DNA of 64,000 nt from Heliocidaris erythrogramma (taxonomy: Eukaryota > Echinodermata > Echinoidea > Camarodonta > Echinometridae): NCBI GenBank assembly GCA_025617745.1, contig CM046853.1, positions 7,746,873-7,810,872 on the forward strand, read 5' to 3'. The translations under genes were made by a program, and so were the position numbers. The stretch's first letter is position 1, and each line of letters begins with the position of its first letter. Of this stretch, positions 55,001 to 64,000 are shown one piece after another. Under the pieces are notes generated by a model, which did no database searches, was not told where the DNA came from, and was given only the letters and a program-made list of their open reading frames with translations.

Positions 55001-58000
55001 TTTTTTTAATTTTCTGAATAATAAAATGATTATAACGGCTGAATAAAGGCTATAGGCTACATGCTTATGTGTATTGACCGAAGTAATTCACTGCGAAGCC
55101 TGTTTTCCGTAGTGTGTGTATGGCATATGTACTAGTCTCTTGTACGGACTATGGACATGGTTCAACGCCGTGTCCGCGCTCTACCGTCATGCGATTGAAA
55201 AAACCTGCACGATAGCATGTACTAGTATAGAGCGTGAAAAATCAGCTTGTTCGCAGTGCAGTCTCATGCGCGATCACTCACATGTTTTACATCGTTGACG
55301 TTGCTTTGTTCGTACACATCGCGATCAGAGTCGGAGTGCAGTTTTGAATTTTGCAAGTTTGAAATCCATCGAAAAGACGCTAAAATGAGTGGAAAGGGTA
55401 AATTTACCAAGAAACCTGCTGCTGTGCAGAATTATCTTGAGGAATACGGCCAAGCTTATCATAACAGGCTCCAAATTGGGAAAACGATACACGTGCTGCA
55501 AGTGCTGTGCCAGCAATTTCACGATTAGCCACTGTGGACTCTATGACATTGAAAAACACGTGAGGCAACCAGTGGGAGATCTCTTCATAGCTATTTCACA
55601 ACCGATTCCGATGTGAGTGTGATTAATGCCGAAGTTCTCATGACGGAATTTATTGTTGAACAGAGTTTGCTGCTGAGTGTATCTGATCATTGTAGTAAAC
55701 TTTTCCGGAGGATGTTCCCGGATTAAAAAATCGCCAAGAAGTTTGCTTGTGGACGTACAAAGACCTCTTCTTACATCACTAATACTCTTGGGAATGATAG
55801 TATAAGAAAAATTGTGGACACTGAATAGTACAGTCCTGTACATTTCATGGTACACATGGGTAAAAATATTAATGATATGTATTTTATTTTTGCATTTACT
55901 GAAATGTACATGTATGTTTATTTTGCCTTTCTGGGCTCTACTGGTCAGATGAATTGGGGTTTTTTTTGCCACTTGGGGGATCAAAAAGTGTCAAAAATTG
56001 CTTTTAAAATAAAGGAAATAGGGTTTTCATTCAGACCTGCACTTTTTCATTTCTAACCAAAAAAAAATGAACAATTATTTTTGTAATATTAGGGTTCAAA
56101 AACATGGTAAATGGTTTCAAAATGAGATTGCATCTGGGAGCATCTAAAACTCCAGAGCTCCTGGACCCCGGCCGGAAGGGACTTCACGCTTCGCGCACAT
56201 TATGTCTCCCCCCCCCCCCCCCCCAACACAAAAAATAAATATTGCTCTTTTTGGGCCTCAAAGGTTGGCAGGTATACGTAAACACAAAGGGTCAAATGAT
56301 AAAATTTCCACACCAAAACAAAGATTAAAACTGGAAAATGACTAGGGAAAAATCATTTTATCTAACTTTGCTCATTAGGCGTATAGGTATAATGTCCGAC
56401 CAAAGATGACCCCCCCCCCCCCCCCCAATTTTTCATGACCTCTTTTTCAATAGTAACGTTAATATCCGAAATTTGAGTTGCCGCTGTTGCTCCAAGCATG
56501 CTAAGCCCAAATTATTCCATTTTCACACAAGTTAGAGGTCTACACAAGACCTACCCTTTGCGTAATTTAAGAGATTGAACATGCACAAGTTTTCTTTTTA
56601 TGAGGCCCAAAAGTAAATTGAAAAGGTAACATTACTAATCGTGGAATTGCCCTTATGCAGTTTATTAGTAACCAGGTTTTACAATTCATGACGAAATGCA
56701 ATGAAACCACTATCTCTATGCCCTGTGGAATATTCTTAGTGTAATGGCTAAGTCTTCAAGGAAAGGAAATCATGTATGTTTTGATAAGGTCATGTTATCC
56801 TTGAACATATCCTTGAACATTTATTGTAGCATTTCTGCTTCTTGGAGGAGATGCATATAAACAGATTTGTAGTCCTTTCAAGGTTGATGCAGGTCAACAG
56901 ACCACCTAAGATGCACCAAGAAAAGACATTTACACCACTTCATTGACCTTGATCAACACTGTCTTCACTTTATAAACATTCTTTATTCATGACAATTTGT
57001 ACCAAATGAAGTAGAGAAAGAAGGCTAGTAGTACATGTATATAACGTGATTGGTGTGACAATTCTTCCTTTTTTTTCCTTCACTCTCATGACTATTCAGC
57101 TGACGCTGGAATGTCAACAGATGACAGAACAAATGGTAATTCTTTAGCTGGAGGTTGGATTGCTCTCATCTCAATTAGTTTGGTCACCTTCTTCATAGTC
57201 ATAATTGTGGGTAAGAGAATGTGTAATTTGAGGGAAGGGGCAAGAATGGTTTGATGTTTCTTTAGTAGGTATTAGAAAGGGCTAAATAGTGATTAAGAAA
57301 GAAATTTGCATCGTGGTGCTCATTCTTGAGAGTACATGTAAATGTACAAGAACAGGTAAATGTGAACATTTTTTTCTTATTTGATATTCAATACAGTATA
57401 TCATTATACAAAGTTGAAATTATAAATGTATGTCGGACCCTCTGCAAAAAATGTTACATTAGGTAAAGGGGAATATTTAGTAGTGTAGGGGTTGAAAAAA
57501 CAGACTAGCACAGATCAAGTTACTTTATATAGAATGAAATTTTATTCACTTTGTGTTGTTTCCCCATTGTGCATGATATTAAAGATCACATTGCAAGAAA
57601 ATCACAAATATGGCAATTAATGTATCACTAGAAACTGGGAAGCTTACAGATGGCAATCGTATAAGTTTTATGTCAACTGCGTATCTGATGATTATAAAAA
57701 CAACATAAATAAAAGCTCTTCTAAGCATCTGGAATATCCGAGGATTCGCCAGAAATATAGCGATGTTTTGATGTCGTCACACTAGGGATCGATCCTGCTT
57801 AAGCAGACGACGTCCTATAATGAATGAACGTAATTGCAATGCAATTATTTATCAAATTATAAAGAGTTTGGTATATTTAACATGACCTTTTTTCACACCA
57901 TTCTAAAAGGGAAAGTGAAACTGATTCTGATAACTAAAACCGTTTGATTGTAAATACTCAGGAGAAGGGTCAATGATCAATGAAATAAACCCCATTTTCA

Positions 58001-61000
58001 CATCTCAGCAGCTTTCGAGGAGCTCTTCAGCTGCTATATCGGGGGCTGTATTTTACAGTTTTATAATTGATAATAATCATTACTTCAAATGTTTCCAAGC
58101 GTTCAATTTGGATAACCTTGTTTAATTTATCCCATATATGCAATAAAAAGTATTAAGCCAATATTTACTTTGATGGAATTTTCTTGTAATGTGATCTTTA
58201 AATAATTTGTGGATTTAAAAAATCTTGCTAAATATTCTAACACCGGGGGGCGTTTCATCAAGCGTTTTGTCAGTGATTTTTACTGACAAATTTGCTCTCG
58301 GCCAATCAGATGCAAGGATTTCAGTAGCTTATAACAGTTGTCGGTAAACATCACTGACAAAACGCTTGATGAAACGCTCCCCTGGTTATATGGTATTCAT
58401 ATGACATGAAATCCATCATGGTGTATTAGCTATTAACTGCATAGTCAAGAATTCATTTGTTTTCTTTCTTTTTTCCTCACTGAACACAGCTGTATGGAAG
58501 TGTCGTAAAGGTAAGCTGCATTCCTTAAATGCTGATTTTGAGCTGAGCCTCATTTAAATTGTCTTTCTAATGTTTCTTTGAACATATTAGTAAAGTGGAG
58601 CCTAAATGCACTTGAAAAAAAAATCATAAATTAAATTTGTATTGTAGCTTTTGCAAGCCTGCAATGCATACATGTACTTGTCAAAATAACAATTTTCTTT
58701 CAGACAAATGTTATAGATCCCATGAATTAGAATTTATACACAAAATAGGGTACATGTATATTAACTCTTACTGTGCCAAGGGGTTTTGCTCTCTTCAAAA
58801 CTTTACCAAAATGTGATCAATGCCTACTTTTCAAATGTCTGCACTTAACCATCTATCATTTCACAAAATATTGTTTACAAAACTTGTAGACAATTTAATA
58901 CCATTTCTTACGATACCAAACATTACTTTCCCCAACGTTATGCATAAGAATTATTGAAAATTACATTTTAAATTCTTTTTTGTCCATTATATTTTGGTTC
59001 CTCATTTGTTTACTATTGTTTAATGTTAAAATAATGTTTTATCTTATTAAATTTTCTCTGAGAAGTTCTATGGTAGCATATAATTGTAATTACATATTTA
59101 GAATGCTTTATTTATGCTTACAATTTTGATATACATTGACCACCATATACCTTCCTGTGGTCGAGCTATTGGTGAATGAAAATGACAATGAAAACTATCT
59201 GTCACATTATGTGACATCGGCACTGAAAGAGTTAATCAGATAAGCTAAATTGCATGTTTTCACAATTTTGTAGATGTTTTACACTTCTTTATATTACACT
59301 TTAGTAGAATTCAGGGGAGTGTTTCATCAAGTGTTTTGTCAGTGATTTTTACTGTCAAATTTTCTCTCGGCCAATCAGATGCAAGGATTTCAGTAGCTTA
59401 TAACAGTTGTCGATAAAAATCACTGATAAAACACTTGATGAAACGCTCCCCTAATCGTATTTATATACAGCTGGAGGTAATGTGTCTTTATTAAACACTG
59501 ATTCAACCTTATGGACTTGCTGTAGTTGACTTTTTACAGATTGTTGGATAATAAAATTGCTGTGAATCATAGATGATTCCATTGTTCATGATTACTATCT
59601 ACTCTTTTCTCCTTTTCCCTATTACAGGTACCTGTACTGGACAGAACAGTGGTGGCAGCAGTTTTTACACCATTAACTGTTGTATAGGAAGACAGACCAA
59701 CAATACCAGTAATTCTTCATCTTTATTTTCACGTTTTTCTGTACCAGGAATTCTTGATAACTGACATTGCACACGGCATCAATGTAGTTATCTGTCTGAT
59801 ATTTGAAAGTCAATGCTCAGATCCTCTCCAACATTGGATAAGAACTTGATATTCAATTTGTATTTTGCATAATTGTCGTTTTTTACAGATGGGCAATTCT
59901 GTGCATCGTGTCCTGTATGACATACATTTTTTATCCATATATTTCATCAAAAATGAAAAATGAAGCTCGTGTTATCGCAACTGAACAATGGTTATTTCTG
60001 GTATAACTACCATTAGTCATAGCCATACCTCAAGGTTTTTCATGAATGCAAAAAAAAATATGGATAAATGTCATTTCTTATGTCCCCTACGGCATGACAA
60101 TTATCCAAGACGTTGACTTTGAGCCAAGATGTTGAATATAATATACATATATACACTGGCTTAAGAAACTATATTTAAACCATTGGGTTGAGATGGCTGT
60201 ATTCCCTGAGGTGCACAGCCATGAAGAAAAATAACTCTTTCAGTGGCCAAGTCCCATAGATTATGGTAGTGTTGCAGTATTTCCCTCATTTTGTAAGAAA
60301 GAAATTTTGTAAAATTAATGACCTAATCTTTGGCATATTAGCAACCACTGACCTTACAAAGTGATATCCTTTTTTCAGCCAGCAAACACACCTCTGCTGT
60401 TGCATGGCAGAGTTAGCTCAAACCACTAACTTTCCTTTCCGTAAAACCAGCTGATGTCTGCTAGCCAGTCTCTTGGCTTGCCACCCCAAAACTGATCTCC
60501 ACAAGCTTGCTATGAAATTTGTTTTAAAATACCTTACTCTGATGTCAAAGCTATGAAAAATAGGTTTGCTCTTCTAGTAGAAATATGTTTGATCATTAGA
60601 AATGATCTTGACCAATCCATGCTACTTGAAGGTCAGCAGGATCAGTCATGATACCATAAGCTACTTGGTCATATATTTGTGATACCAAAGAAGTAACATT
60701 AAATAGACATCTATTTATTTAGAATACTCTTAAACTACCAATAATAATCTACATTGTAAGTATTGTCATTTAAAATACAGGTAATGGTAATGCAACTGCA
60801 GTTCAAATGAATGGGCATGCCCAACGTGACAACCCACAGTACCATCAAGTTCCTTCCCCTACAGGGAGTGAACCAAATGGATTTGGGAGCGAGCTGAACC
60901 ATGCATCGAGATCAACCAGCGTGGAAATGGAATGCCAACCGTCCATTGCAGAGTCTCTGGTAAATCTGATTCTCCATCACTCTTCTGCACTGCATAATAA

Positions 61001-63366
61001 AAAGGGATATCCATTGCAAAGTGAATCAAATATGACTATTAACGCATATTTACATATCATATTTCTAATCACGATTTTCTGAACATTATTAATCTACTAT
61101 ATTAGAAAAAAGTTTCCCTCATTTGAGACTAAAAATGGTATATTTGTCTCTTAATTGTAGTCTATCCTCCAATTGAATTTATGTGAGATGAATAAATGCA
61201 ATGAATCCATTTATGATCTTTGATAAAAAAAGTGTTGAAAAATATGCATTTCATATGTTAAGTATAAAAAAACATATCTGGGAGCAGTGTAATTATCAAT
61301 GATTGTCCCCAAAGGAGATTTAGACTTGGGGGGGGGGGGAGGGGGCATGTGCCTCGGATGGCACTTGAAGGGGGGCGCAAAAACACAAAAGAGAGACGGA
61401 AAAGGGGGAGAAATAAAAGAAATTTAATGGTCTTTGAGGGTTATCTTCGCCCCAGTCAAGAACAAAATGCGTAAGAAATGGTGTTTTATAGGGTTTGAAA
61501 TGGAAAAAATTTCTAGTTATGTTCTAGATCTAGCTATTTCGTGCCCCCAATGGCGTTTTTAAAGTGTTAACCATTAATTGACTCTAGTTGCTTTGCCCCC
61601 CCCCCGGAAAAGGCAGGAACTTTTTAAATTTTGCGCCCCAGATGAGATATAAGTGCATAAAAGCATATTCAAAGACAGTATAGAACATTCGAATAAAAAT
61701 TATAAATTTGCCTTGCAATTGCCTTACTAAATTCCTCAAATGTATTAGGGTTTTCATTTCTTTTGCGCCCCCAAAATAGGAATGTTCAAAAAATTTACAA
61801 TTCTATTGCTAGGTTGCTGTATTCCGTTAGATTTTTTTTTTTTAAGGGTAAAATACATAAGAAATTTCAATTTGAGGGGTGAAAAGGAAAAAAAAAAAGT
61901 TGCGTTCCTCCCTTAGTTATACAATAACCCAGATTATGTGCATCAAAACTCAATTTCACGTAGTGCCATTTCTAAATTAAAAATGCTCACTAATCTTGAG
62001 TTTGGTCATGGGGGGGGCAGATTTGATATTTTGCCCTGGGCGCCAGAATATCCTGATTTGCCACTAGTTGAAGGAAATGTATCTGAATCAAGGCTTCTAA
62101 AGAAGGTGATAACATCGGACCAGAGTAAGGAATGCATGATATACCTTTTTTTTTTTTACAGGAGTTTTCAACAGAGAAGCTTGAGCTTCTCATCAGAAAG
62201 CTTGACGCGCCTGATCCATTGAATCGGAATGCTGTAAAGCTTGCCAATGAAAACCTAGAGATGTCGCAAAGTACACGGAGCATGCTAGACGGAAGTAGTA
62301 CACAAGCCTCTGATGTCTTGAAGATGTGGGTAGAGCAAGGAAAAACTAGAGAAGACTTGATACAAGCCCTTAAAGACATGGAGAGAGGGGATATCGCTGA
62401 GTTCTGTGAGCGAGGTAGGGCCCAATCTTGTTTCAATCTGTTTTGTAATGGTGCGTCACCTATGGTGTGATTTTTTTTTTCCTTAGAAATTTGAAATTGG
62501 ATTGGATTTACAAAAAGCATACCTGAGCTTGATCGGTTAGTCACGGATGGACATTTGACAAATTTTGCAAGTTTGAAGGCCTGTAGAGAATCAGTATTTA
62601 ATTGCAGAGAGCTTTTTTAAGTTTCATTGTGAAGGGCATCACTGAAGGAGTTGAAATTTGATGAAATTTGGTTGCAGTGGTAGCCTACTAAAATTATAAT
62701 AATCCATAAAATATTCAATGTCACGGACAAACAAAATGCTGACTCTTAACTGATCAGGCTTACCTCTTATCCGGATAGGCATGTATGCAAATAAATCAGA
62801 CAATTATTACTCCAGAATTCACCCTTTAGGGAAACTTTTAACAGGTTTTATTGATTTGCTTCAAAACCCTTTTTTAGTTTCCTTCCTATGCACCTGCAGT
62901 AATGGTATTGACAGATTCTTTGTCATCCACCCTATATTTTTTGTCTGGGATCTGTCCACAGTTAAGAGAAACCTCCCAAGGTCTCGTATTTCATTAATGC
63001 AATCAGTTATTTTTTTTCTCTCTCTTAAGTACTAGTCACTGTCCATGAAAGGTCCAAATATGAAACAAATTCTTAGGAGTTTTCATCCCAATTAAACGGT
63101 CACATAACTTGTGTGTGAAAGATTGTAATGTCTTGATGAAAATATATGACTGAAGTTTATAAGTAATTTCAGATGGTTTTGTTTGTGTGGGTTTTTTTCA
63201 CTTCTTACACACAACACACTTAAAAAACAAAGAAAAAACAAGAGAAGTGATGTATTATTAAACACGCCAATAATTATTAATTTGAATAATTTGAATTTGA
63301 ATTTTCGAGTATGGCATTGATTTCAATGTGTATATTTATGATCTTTCAGATTCATCTGGGTCGTGA
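48958..63366 (+). CDS. Death-domain TNF-receptor family protein, p75 neurotrophin-receptor-like
   Basis: Spliced from 48958-49023, 51796-51949, 53777-54103, 57100-57210, 58490-58510, (59471-59476), 59628-59708, 60781-60959, 62162-62414 and 63350-63366, about 404 codons, with all junction phases agreeing. Residues 1-21 are a signal peptide. Residues 24-152 form cysteine-rich TNFR repeats (about 20 Cys, with CEPC..GVNFSD and SCAPCAQCGEDEEE). Residues 155-182 are a Thr/Pro stalk, 202-219 the membrane span, 220-315 a polar linker and 316-399 a death domain. TNF-receptor proteins bind extracellular ligands as oligomers; the death domain recruits adaptors inside the cell. The NFSD phrase, the domain order and the C-terminal death domain resemble NGFR/TNFRSF16, which is reported from invertebrate deuterostomes. 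The ectodomain is shorter than the four full repeats of vertebrate p75. A different death-receptor subfamily remains possible. Confidence 0.85.
49024..51795 (+). other. Receptor intron 1
   Basis: 2.8 kb, AT-rich. Contains a MITE at 49748-49900. No further exon was recognised. Confidence 0.6.
49748..49900. mobile_element. MITE with AGGCTTTTCACACTTG ends
   Basis: AGGCTTTTCACACTTG at the left and CAAGTGTAAAAAGCCT at the right, 153 bp, with TTAACC/TTAAGC words inside. No frame. Confidence 0.75.
51796..51949 (+). CDS. Receptor exon 2: first cysteine-rich repeats
   Basis: Acceptor TTTTTTCAG, donor GCAG|GTATGT, phases 0 and 1. Encodes residues 23-73 with cysteines at 24, 29, 39, 42, 58, 68 and 71. 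CNFCPLGFGVAV and NTKCEPC are typical TNFR repeat phrases. Confidence 0.85.
52385..52690. repeat. Strand-switching GAAGGTTCGTAATTC minisatellite
   Basis: The left half repeats GAAGGTTCGTAATTC on this strand, the right half its complement GAATTACGAACCTTC, with the switch near 52570. The whole can fold as a ragged hairpin. It lies in receptor intron 2. Confidence 0.85.
53777..54103 (+). CDS. Receptor exon 3: cysteine-rich repeats and stalk
   Basis: Acceptor AAATGCAG, donor ACAC|GTAAGT, phase 1 at both ends. Encodes residues 74-182. GVNFSDTNDSQSKCLGCQTC completes the second repeat. The third has CICKEGLFYFNDELNSCAPC and QCGEDEEE, and the last cysteine is at 152. Then follows a Thr/Pro-rich stalk with one NQT sequon. 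Confidence 0.9.
54924..56275 (+). mobile_element. hAT-like element X with exact 8-bp target duplication
   Basis: ATACCTGCCAAC opens and GTTGGCAGGTAT closes a 1352-bp insert in receptor intron 3. ACGTAAAC stands directly on both sides (54916-54923 and 56276-56283). An 8-bp duplication is the hallmark of hAT transposons. The inside has a frame from 55385 with a CX2C zinc-finger-like part. The rest of a transposase is missing. Confidence 0.8.
55385..55618 (+). pseudogene. Zinc-finger fragment of element X, frameshifted
   Basis: The frame starts MSGKGKFTKKPAAVQNYLEE and, after a +1 shift near 55485, continues TCCKCCASNFTISHCGLYDI and EKH. The CX2C...H spacing with F.ISH.G..DI..H is that of the finger at the start of many hAT-type proteins. 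No catalytic DDE region is present. Confidence 0.6.
57100..57210 (+). CDS. Receptor exon 4: membrane span
   Basis: Acceptor CTATTCAG, donor GTGG|GTAAGA, phase 1 at both ends. Residues 183-219. WIALISISLVTFFIVIIV (202-219) is the single membrane helix. Confidence 0.9.
57211..58489 (+). other. Receptor intron 4
   Basis: 1.3 kb, with the hairpin MITE M1 copy 2 at 58247-58382, about 107 bp before the next small exon. Confidence 0.7.
58247..58382 (+). mobile_element. Hairpin MITE family M1, copy 2
   Basis: The ends are GGGGCGTTTCATCAAGCG and GATGAAACGCTCCCC, and GTTTTGTCAGTGATTTTTAC pairs with the complementary part at the right. The interior has GCCAATCAGATGCAAGGATT. Confidence 0.9.
58490..58510 (+). 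CDS. Receptor exon 5: 21-nt exon
   Basis: Acceptor TGAACACAG, donor AAAG|GTAAGC, phase 1 at both ends. It encodes AVWKCRK, a basic stop-transfer sequence right after the membrane helix, which fits its position well. Confidence 0.8.
59314..59451 (+). mobile_element. Hairpin MITE family M1, copy 3
   Basis: Same orientation and nearly the same sequence as copy 2, about 930 bp further on, with ends GGGGAGTGTTTCATCAAGTG and GATGAAACGCTCCCC. Confidence 0.9.
59471..59476 (+). CDS. Possible 6-nt receptor microexon
   Basis: TTATATACAG|CTGGAG|GTAATG has both splice signals and phase 1 at both ends, and would add two residues (Ala-Gly). Without it the frame also stays open, so it may be unused. Confidence 0.3.
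59628..59708 (+). CDS. Receptor exon: juxtamembrane cytoplasmic part
   Basis: Acceptor CCTATTACAG, donor ACCA|GTAATT, phase 1 at both ends. Encodes about 27 residues, GTCTGQNSGGSSFYTINCCI and so on, with cysteines near the membrane that could be lipid-modified (inference). Confidence 0.75.
60781..60959 (+). CDS. Receptor exon: cytoplasmic linker
   Basis: Acceptor TAAAATACAG, donor CTCTG|GTAAAT, enters in phase 1 and leaves in phase 0. Encodes about 60 polar residues (MNGHAQRDNPQYHQVPSPTG onward), low in hydrophobics and probably unstructured. Confidence 0.8.
60960..62161 (+). other. Receptor intron with dispersed repeats
   Basis: Contains a degenerate repeat with poly-G (61330-61350) and GCGCCCC words, ending in GGGCGCCAGAATATCCTGAT near 62039. 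No exon other than those called. Confidence 0.55.
62162..62414 (+). CDS. Receptor exon: death domain
   Basis: A T-tract acceptor ending TTTACAG, donor CGAG|GTAGGG, enters in phase 0 and leaves in phase 1. 84 codons for residues 316-399. The six-helix death domain runs EKLELLIRKLDAPDPLNRNA, then LKMWVEQGKTREDLIQALKD and MERGDIAEFCE. The W in KMWVEQ is the conserved core tryptophan. Confidence 0.9.
63350..63366 (+). CDS. Receptor last coding exon
   Basis: Acceptor GATCTTTCAG, phase 1. Adds DSSGS and the TGA stop at 63364-63366. The death domain is therefore practically at the C-terminus, as in vertebrate p75. Confidence 0.8.
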
Positions 63367-64000
63367 GAGAAGCTAACTGCCATCACAACTCCAAGAATGG
63401 AGATATGCAAATCTGGTCAGTATCATACATAATCAGTTGGACTCAAGGAACTGCAAATGGATTTTAAGATCATACTGTGTGTGTGTGTATAAAAGAATTA
63501 CATGGCTGCTGCAGTCTTTTACCTTCTACCAGATATGCTACTTTTTGACTTGGGATCGTCAGTGGATCTGTGAATTTTAGAAAATTTGGTTCACTGTCAT
63601 GCTTGAGTTGGCAGAACAAAGCTGCCGAATCATCTCTCTTTTAAGATGGGATTGTACTCATAGAAGCAGCTGATGAAGAGAATGTAATCGTGTTGAAGAT
63701 GCGAAGGACTGAACTATGGGCATTATATGAGGAATAGATTGAGGTACTGGCACTCTTAAGAGAGAAGAAGCTGTTTCTGTTCCGCAAGATGAAGGTTCCT
63801 GCCTAGAATGTGCCTTGCATTTGAGAAGAACTTCTGGAGTTGATCTACCTGCTCTAATCTAGTGGATTTACCGGTATGTAAATGAAAATATTGAAGTGTC
63901 TTTTTAAAAGGTTTGCCCTCAAAGAGCATGTTGCAATATTTTCTTGTTATTGATGTTGAAGTACAGTTTAGAATGGTGATTACATTCTGAGAGGTGGTCA
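63367..64000 (+). other. Probable 3' untranslated region of the receptor gene
   Basis: No further exon. No strong AATAAA signal is seen before the window ends, so the transcript may continue beyond it. Confidence 0.5.

Noticed and set aside
59628-59764. Receptor ending at 59762 without a death domain
   Set aside because: Reading through the donor gives a stop after about 20 codons, but the downstream exons join in phase and complete a death domain; a short isoform stays possible but is not called.

Overview
The window is animal nuclear DNA with long introns, GT-AG exons, few genes and a very high load of transposon debris. Frequent TACATGTA-type words, long C or G homopolymers, many foldback elements, Penelope-like retroelements and an H2A fragment ending NKKSKK all suggest a marine invertebrate. 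An echinoderm, probably a sea urchin, is the best guess. No species-level call is possible by eye. All coordinates were counted by hand and may be off by one or two bases at splice sites and repeat edges.

The only gene that can be followed from end to end lies on the + strand at 48.96-63.37 kb. It encodes a type I membrane receptor of the TNF-receptor superfamily. It has a signal peptide, a cysteine-rich ectodomain, a Thr/Pro stalk, one membrane span, a short cytoplasmic linker and a C-terminal death domain. The order and several local motifs resemble the p75 neurotrophin receptor (NGFR/TNFRSF16). Nine exons, plus one possible 6-nt microexon, join without a frame break into about 404 codons. 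Other gene-like pieces are minor: an unrecognised N-terminal exon on the - strand at 2.6-2.8 kb, an unrecognised terminal exon at 29.6 kb, a short RecQ-like helicase fragment at 33.2-33.6 kb, and a piece of histone H2A at 24.2 kb.

The first 48 kb is mostly mobile DNA. 1-5 kb: tandem repeat and a broken - strand non-LTR retrotransposon. 5.8-7.4 kb: two Penelope-like element (PLE) 3' ends joined head to head, each carrying a hammerhead-ribozyme-like motif, then a Gypsy RNase H fragment. 7.7-9.5 kb: dense foldback and MITE-like elements and a telomere-type array. 9.5-14 kb: a long inverted repeat enclosing a second PLE type with a GIY-YIG endonuclease. 15-16.3 kb: a third hammerhead-bearing PLE tail, a CCCCCCATG minisatellite and a LINE end fused to half a tRNA-like sequence. 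18-19 kb and 27-32 kb: two clusters of related tandem repeats. 20.3-21.9 kb and 37.6-38.3 kb: three copies of one 0.6-0.7 kb repeat, two of them forming a giant hairpin. 30.6-35.6 kb: LINE fragments. 42.9-46.6 kb: nested foldback and hAT-like elements.

Within the receptor introns there are further insertions: two copies of a 138-bp hairpin MITE on either side of a 21-nt exon, a strand-switching minisatellite, and a 1.35-kb hAT-like element with an exact 8-bp target duplication. The most notable sequence signals are the PLE hammerhead motifs, whose stem I is supported by compensatory changes, and the p75-like death receptor.
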